Assembly: GCA_963817395.1 (NCBI GenBank)
Contig: CAWFOC010000003.1
Location: 496,001-560,000, forward strand
Direction of reading: 5' to 3'
From: CAWGYQ01 sp963817395
GTDB lineage: Bacteria > Acidobacteriota > Vicinamibacteria > Vicinamibacterales > CAVPJW01
Length of the DNA: 64,000 bases
Notes under the pieces: generated by a model
Databases searched by the model: none
What the model was told of the DNA's origin: nothing
What the model saw: the letters and a program-made list of their open reading frames with translations, nothing else
In this document: one piece after another, positions 59,988 through 64,000 of the stretch
Position numbering within the stretch: the first letter of the stretch is position 1
Layout of the letters: every line of letters starts with the position of its first letter
Translations under genes and position numbers: made by a program

Positions 59988-62387
59988 ATGCGCATGGGTA
60001 CGAGAGCCCTTGCGGTGTGCGCGGTCGTGTGCGTTCAGGCCTCGACAGCCGCCGCTCAGGGCAGAACATTGACGCTCGCGGAAGTGTTGGCGCGGGCGCG
60101 CGAGCAAGCGCCTCAAATCGTCAGCGCACGCCTGGCGTTGGAGGAGTCCCGCGGCCGGCTGCTCGGAGCGTCCGTGCGATCTCAGGCCACCCCTGAGATC
60201 GATGCGTCGGTCGGCAATCGCGATGGCACGGGCGTGCGATACACCGACTTCCAGCTCGGTCTCGGTCAGAGCTTTGAACCCGGTGCCCGTCGGTCCGCTC
60301 GTGTCGACGGCGCCAACGCGGCCATCGCGCAAGGCTCGGCCAACATCGATGAAGTGACCCGGACGGTACTCCGCTTGGCGGCATCGGCGTACTACCGGGC
60401 GGTGCACGCCAATGACCGGATCAGGCTGCTGATCGCCACGCAAGAAGTGGCACAAAGCGTGTACGCCACCGCCGATCGTCGCTTCAAGGCGGGGGACATC
60501 GCGCTCCTCGACGTGAATATCGCTCGCGCGTCGCTTGGCCGTGTTCGCGCTGAGCGCGAGGGGGCAGAGGCATCCAAGGCACTCGCGCTCGGCGAACTTC
60601 GTCAGCTCCTTGGACTCGAGCCGGACGTCGGTGCGGAAGGCTCGCTCGTGCGCCCAGGCGATGCCGACCTGAACGCCGCATTGCAGTCGGCGTTATTGCG
60701 CCCTGAGTTACGAGGACTCGAAGCCGGCATCCAGGAAGCAGAAGCCGAACTCCGGCTCGGCCTCAGCTTTTCGAAGCCCGAATACGGTCTCGGCGTTCGG
60801 TACTCGCGCGAAGAAGGTGATCAGATCATCACCGGCGGCATGACGGTGAACCTGCCCATGTTCTCAAAGGGACAGGAACAGCGGGCGGTGGGGTCGGCCC
60901 GCGCAGCCAGACTTCGGGCCGAGCTCGACGCCGCTCGGGCTCGCGTGCAGCTGGAAGTCCGTGCGGCGTTCGAGGCGTATGACCACAGGCTCGCCGCCGT
61001 TCGTGTCCTCGAAGCCGAGGCGATTTCCGGCCTCGACGAGAACGAACAGCTCACAACAAGAAGCTTCGAGGTCGGTCAACTGGGTCTCCCCGACTTGCTG
61101 CTGATCCGCCGAGCCATTTTCGACACCCGTTCCGAGTATCTGGCTGCCCTCCTGGAAGCAGCGTTGGCCAGGATCGATCTGGACGCCAGCGCCGCGAGTA
61201 CTACGATGACTGTGAAACCCTTCGTGATTGTCGTCTTCGCGTTGGTGCTCGCTGGCTGCGGCGGTTCCGATGACACCGCGACACCCGCGCCGGCAACGCC
61301 GAATGCCGCCGCACCCGCCCACACGGATGCCGCCAACACCGTCGAAGTGGACGAAGGCATGCTCCGCGACCTTCGGATTACTACGCGCGCGGTCGAATCA
61401 CGCGCCGGTGGCGAACTCGTCATGCTGCTCGGGGAACTCGCGGTAGATCAGCGCGCCTACGCTGAAGTCGGCACACCCGTGGCCGCGAGAGCCACCCGAC
61501 TGCTCGTCAATGCCGGCGACGCGGTTCGCACCGGCCAAACGCTGGCGGAGCTGACAAGTCCTGAGCTCGGACGCGAGCGCGCTGAGTATTTGTCGGCCAG
61601 CGCGCGCCTGAGGCTGGCCGAAGCGGCACTTGAGCGCAAGCGAGACCTGGCCGCAGAGAAGATTGTCCCCCTGCGAGAAGTGCAGGAAGCCGAATCGGCC
61701 GCGGGTGAAGCCCGCGCGGCTGTGCGCGCGTCCCGTGCCGCGATCGCCGCGTTCGGTGTGGAGCCGCCCGCGGACGAGACTGACGATGGGACCTCGTCTG
61801 CCTTCGTGCTGCGCTCGCCTGTCGCCGGCTCAGTCATTGAGCGGAGCGCGGTGGTCGGCCAGATGTTGGATCCAGCAACGCCTGCGTTCCGAATCGGCAA
61901 CCTCTCGACGCTGTGGCTGACGGTTCACGCCTTTGAGCGCGACGCCGTCCGCATCCGCCAAGGCGTCGCCGCGCGATTGTCGTTTCCAGCGCTTCCGGGA
62001 CAAGACTTCGCCGGCACGGTGACGGTGGTTGGGCGTGAGGTGGAGAGCGAATCGCGGACCGTGCCTGTTCGCATTGACGTGAGGAACAGCGGCAATCTCC
62101 TTCGTCCCGGCATGTCCGCCACCGCGACACTCCCCGTGGGCGAGACCGGCGCACCCATCCTGACCGTCCCGGTGGCGTCCGTTCAGCGTGTACGCAACGA
62201 ATGGTGTGTGTTCCTGCCCAAGGACGCGAACCACTTCGAGATTCGGCGCATCGGACGAGGCCGCGATCTCGGCGATGAGGTCGAGATCCTCTCCGGTCTT
62301 CGGGCCGGCGAGAGCATCGTGGTCGATGGTGCGTTTCTCCTGAAGGCGCAGGCGGAGAAGGGCGCAGGCGATCACGATGCGCATTGA
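59988..62387 (+). CDS. TolC-type outer-membrane factor joined in frame to an RND periplasmic adaptor
   Basis: A single open frame of 799 codons. Residues 1-23 are a signal peptide. Residues about 25-400 are a TolC-like protein (LTLAEVLARAREQAPQIVSARLALE and the second repeat LRGLEAGIQEAEAELRLG), as in CusC/CzcC. At codon 407 a new signal with lipobox begins: TMTVKPFVIVVFALVLAGCGG, so the rest (to 799) is the CusB/CzcB adaptor. The two are normally separate genes. An ATGA overlap at 61206 is visible in another phase, so either a one-base error erased the TolC stop or the genes are truly fused. GAAGGA supports the start at 59988. Confidence 0.88.
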   Translation: MRMGTRALAVCAVVCVQASTAAAQGRTLTLAEVLARAREQAPQIVSARLALEESRGRLLGASVRSQATPEIDASVGNRDGTGVRYTDFQLGLGQSFEPGARRSARVDGANAAIAQGSANIDEVTRTVLRLAASAYYRAVHANDRIRLLIATQEVAQSVYATADRRFKAGDIALLDVNIARASLGRVRAEREGAEASKALALGELRQLLGLEPDVGAEGSLVRPGDADLNAALQSALLRPELRGLEAGIQEAEAELRLGLSFSKPEYGLGVRYSREEGDQIITGGMTVNLPMFSKGQEQRAVGSARAARLRAELDAARARVQLEVRAAFEAYDHRLAAVRVLEAEAISGLDENEQLTTRSFEVGQLGLPDLLLIRRAIFDTRSEYLAALLEAALARIDLDASAASTTMTVKPFVIVVFALVLAGCGGSDDTATPAPATPNAAAPAHTDAANTVEVDEGMLRDLRITTRAVESRAGGELVMLLGELAVDQRAYAEVGTPVAARATRLLVNAGDAVRTGQTLAELTSPELGRERAEYLSASARLRLAEAALERKRDLAAEKIVPLREVQEAESAAGEARAAVRASRAAIAAFGVEPPADETDDGTSSAFVLRSPVAGSVIERSAVVGQMLDPATPAFRIGNLSTLWLTVHAFERDAVRIRQGVAARLSFPALPGQDFAGTVTVVGREVESESRTVPVRIDVRNSGNLLRPGMSATATLPVGETGAPILTVPVASVQRVRNEWCVFLPKDANHFEIRRIGRGRDLGDEVEILSGLRAGESIVVDGAFLLKAQAEKGAGDHDAH
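61206..62387 (+). CDS. RND efflux periplasmic adaptor (CzcB/CusB-like), if translated separately
   Basis: The ATG at 61206 begins a lipoprotein signal (FALVLAGC). The adaptor body follows: barrel-sandwich halves around PVAARATRLLVNAGDAVRTGQ and SPVAGSVIERSAVVGQMLDP, a coiled-coil hairpin (about residues 125-170: EYLSASARLRLAEAALERKRDLAAEK), and the beta-barrel GVAARLSFPALPGQDFAGTV. It links the pump to the outer-membrane channel. Length 393 residues is typical for the family. It is in frame with the preceding TolC-type segment. Confidence 0.85.
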   Translation: MTVKPFVIVVFALVLAGCGGSDDTATPAPATPNAAAPAHTDAANTVEVDEGMLRDLRITTRAVESRAGGELVMLLGELAVDQRAYAEVGTPVAARATRLLVNAGDAVRTGQTLAELTSPELGRERAEYLSASARLRLAEAALERKRDLAAEKIVPLREVQEAESAAGEARAAVRASRAAIAAFGVEPPADETDDGTSSAFVLRSPVAGSVIERSAVVGQMLDPATPAFRIGNLSTLWLTVHAFERDAVRIRQGVAARLSFPALPGQDFAGTVTVVGREVESESRTVPVRIDVRNSGNLLRPGMSATATLPVGETGAPILTVPVASVQRVRNEWCVFLPKDANHFEIRRIGRGRDLGDEVEILSGLRAGESIVVDGAFLLKAQAEKGAGDHDAH

Positions 62388-62395
62388 GACACGCC

Positions 62396-64000
62396 ATGAT
62401 TAGCCGCATCATTCGCGAGTCGTTTCAGGCGCCGCTGCTCACCGCCCTGTTGGTCGCGGCGGGCACGACGATTGGTGCATTCTGGATCCAGGATCTCCGG
62501 CGGGACGTCTTCCCCGACTTGTCGGCGCCTGTCTTCAATGTCATCACGCAGAACGCCGCGATGGGTGCCGAGGAGCTCGAGACCGCCATCGCGATACCGC
62601 TCGAGGTGGCGCTCGCCGGGTTGCCCGACGTGCGGCGCGTGCGGTCGAACTCGCAGCTGGGGGTCACGCAGGTCACCATCGAGTTCGAGCCGAACGCCGA
62701 CTACTACCGTTCGCGACAGTTCGTCGCCGAGCGGGTGGGCCAGGTGGCCGGAGAACTGCCACCCGGGACCGATCCGCCTCTGATCTCCAGCCTCACTGGC
62801 CGTCTGAACGAGATCTTCGAGTTCACCCTCGAGGCTGACCCAGGCGCCGCGGACCTTATGACTCTTCGAGATCTCGCTGAATTCGAGGTGAACAACCGGC
62901 TGCTGGCTGTGCCTGGCGTCGCCGCCGTGGAACGGCTGGGAGGCTACCTGCGGCAGTTCCAGGTGCAGCTCGACCCCGAACGGATGTCGGCACGGCGAGT
63001 CAGCCTGGACGATGTGATGCACGCCGTCGAGGAGTCGAATCTCAATGCCTCGGGTGGGATCGTCGCCCAGGGGTCGATCGAATGGACCGTCCGCGCCATC
63101 GGCCGTGCGCAAACCGTGGACGATCTGCGCCGCACGGTGGTGACGACCAAAGGTGACGTGCCGGTCCTTCTCGGCGATGTCGCCGACATTCGCGAAGCGG
63201 CAGCGGTCAGACGAGGCGTCGCGCATCGCCTGAAGGGCGAGGTCGTGAGTGCGCGCATCATCAAGCAGTTTGGTTCGGATACCGTCACGGTCGCGGCGGG
63301 CATCCGGGGAGCAGTCGAAGACATCCGGCGAACGTTGCCGAAAGGTGTCCAGCTGCGCATTGTCTACGACCAATCGCAGCTCGTGTCGTCGGCACTGGGC
63401 GGCGTCGGCCGCGCCGTGATGCTCGGCGGGGTCTTCGTCGTGCTCGTGATTCTGATGCTCCTCGGCAACGTCCGAGCCGCGCTCGTCGTGACGTTGACCA
63501 TTCCGCTCTCAATCGCACTGGCGGGGTTGCTTCTCCGGCCGCTCGGCGTGGGTCTGAACACGATGACGCTCGGCGGCCTGGCGATCGCCGTCGGCCTCCT
63601 AGTGGACGCCGCGATCATCATGGTGGAGAACATCCTGCACCGGCTGGTCGGCGCGACGTCTCGCCGGGAACGGAGGGAGCGTGCACTGAGCGCAGCCATC
63701 GAAGTCGCTCGCCCGATCGCCTTTGCCACGCTGATCGTCATCGTCGTCTTCCTGCCGTTGTTCGGCATGACCGGCATCGAAGGCCGCATGTATCAGCCCT
63801 TGGCAGCCGCCGTCATAGCGGCGATGGCCGCGGCGCTGATCCTGGCGGTCACGCTGGTGCCCATCGCGGCAGCCGTAGTTCTGACGCCGACGAAGGCCGG
63901 GGCGGACGAAGACGTCCTCCTCCTCCGGAAGATCAAGCAGTGGTATGCACCGGCATTGGATCGGTGCCTCCGCCATCCCGTCCTGGTGGGTCTGGTCACG
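62396..64000 (+). CDS. CzcA/CusA-type RND efflux pump, right end beyond window
   Basis: The ATG at 62396 starts eight bases past the adaptor stop; the frame is open for 535 codons to the window edge. The first membrane helix (PLLTALLVAAGTTIGAFWI), the LRRDVFPDLSAPVFNVIT segment, the periplasmic porter part (EGAEELE-type ETAIAIPLEVALAGLPDVRRVRS), then helices 2-4 with LGNVRAALVVTLTIPLSIALAG and the GLAIAVGLLVDAAIIMVENI block are those of heavy-metal RND pumps. The Asp in GLLVDAAIIMVEN is the proton-relay residue of helix 4. Only about half of the roughly 1030-residue protein is seen. It exports metals or related compounds with the channel and adaptor upstream. Confidence 0.95.
   Translation, partial: MISRIIRESFQAPLLTALLVAAGTTIGAFWIQDLRRDVFPDLSAPVFNVITQNAAMGAEELETAIAIPLEVALAGLPDVRRVRSNSQLGVTQVTIEFEPNADYYRSRQFVAERVGQVAGELPPGTDPPLISSLTGRLNEIFEFTLEADPGAADLMTLRDLAEFEVNNRLLAVPGVAAVERLGGYLRQFQVQLDPERMSARRVSLDDVMHAVEESNLNASGGIVAQGSIEWTVRAIGRAQTVDDLRRTVVTTKGDVPVLLGDVADIREAAAVRRGVAHRLKGEVVSARIIKQFGSDTVTVAAGIRGAVEDIRRTLPKGVQLRIVYDQSQLVSSALGGVGRAVMLGGVFVVLVILMLLGNVRAALVVTLTIPLSIALAGLLLRPLGVGLNTMTLGGLAIAVGLLVDAAIIMVENILHRLVGATSRRERRERALSAAIEVARPIAFATLIVIVVFLPLFGMTGIEGRMYQPLAAAVIAAMAAALILAVTLVPIAAAVVLTPTKAGADEDVLLLRKIKQWYAPALDRCLRHPVLVGLVT

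Noticed and set aside
1..64000. CRISPR arrays, insertion sequences and rRNA genes
   Set aside because: I saw no regularly spaced repeats, no transposase motifs and no rRNA sequence.

Overview
The window is GC-rich and densely coded on both strands. It looks like a soil-type Acidobacteriota chromosome, possibly class Vicinamibacteria. This is an inference from gene content: a MacB-like ADOP permease, a Ser/Thr kinase fused to a TPR adenylate-cyclase-like region, a PEP-CTERM tail, DUF3500, many exported hydrolases and metallopeptidases, and no identifiable species marker. At least ten reading frames are broken by single-base shifts, two of them at six-G runs. The contig therefore probably carries uncorrected indels, and 'broken' genes should be read with that in mind.

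Layout. 0-4.2 kb: TamB-like protein (left-truncated, with a 663-bp internal direct repeat) followed without a gap by an Omp85/BamA-TamA protein. 4.2-9.5 kb: MltF-like transglycosylase, PAS-like protein, VOC and DUF1330 proteins, MscS channel. 9.6-12 kb: Ser/Thr kinase-TPR gene. 12-17.8 kb: DUF3500 pair, SRPBCC protein, exported FAH-family protein, DUF1207 outer-membrane protein, methyltransferase. 18-21.5 kb: PLD-SF2 helicase-DUF3427 protein plus a 71-aa partner, a defence-like module. 21.8-34.5 kb: PhnB-type VOC protein, GT-C-like membrane protein, M28 and M1 metallopeptidases, ADOP permease, a divergent LpxL-like/GNAT pair, acyl-CoA synthetase.

34.6-39.7 kb is the least ordinary part. It holds a radical-SAM island: a SPASM-like fragment, a radical SAM enzyme with two C-terminal Ig/Wzt-like domains, and on the other strand a SPASM radical SAM enzyme, a 64-aa peptide and a thioredoxin-like protein. 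The thioredoxin-like frame is interrupted by one in-frame TGA where the first active-site Cys should be. This resembles a peptide or protein maturation system, but no substrate is proven.

40-47 kb: CBS protein, lipoprotein, universal stress protein, then a tight operon that joins an ABC importer (binding protein, permease, ATPase) to a STAS antagonist, an unknown 297-aa protein and an RsbW-type HATPase. This suggests a transporter wired to a partner-switching regulator. 47-52 kb: epoxide hydrolase (with a relic of a second copy), amidohydrolase, relic junction of a PEP-CTERM gene and a cupin gene, SDR and MDR oxidoreductases. 52-59 kb: tRNA-Gln with tandem tRNA-tail repeats, gltX with an RMD1-like partner, lectin-like exported protein, AGE epimerase plus acyltransferase, tRNA-Ser. 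59.6-64 kb: heavy-metal RND efflux operon (Cys-rich exported peptide, TolC-type protein, adaptor, CzcA-type pump), running off the right edge.
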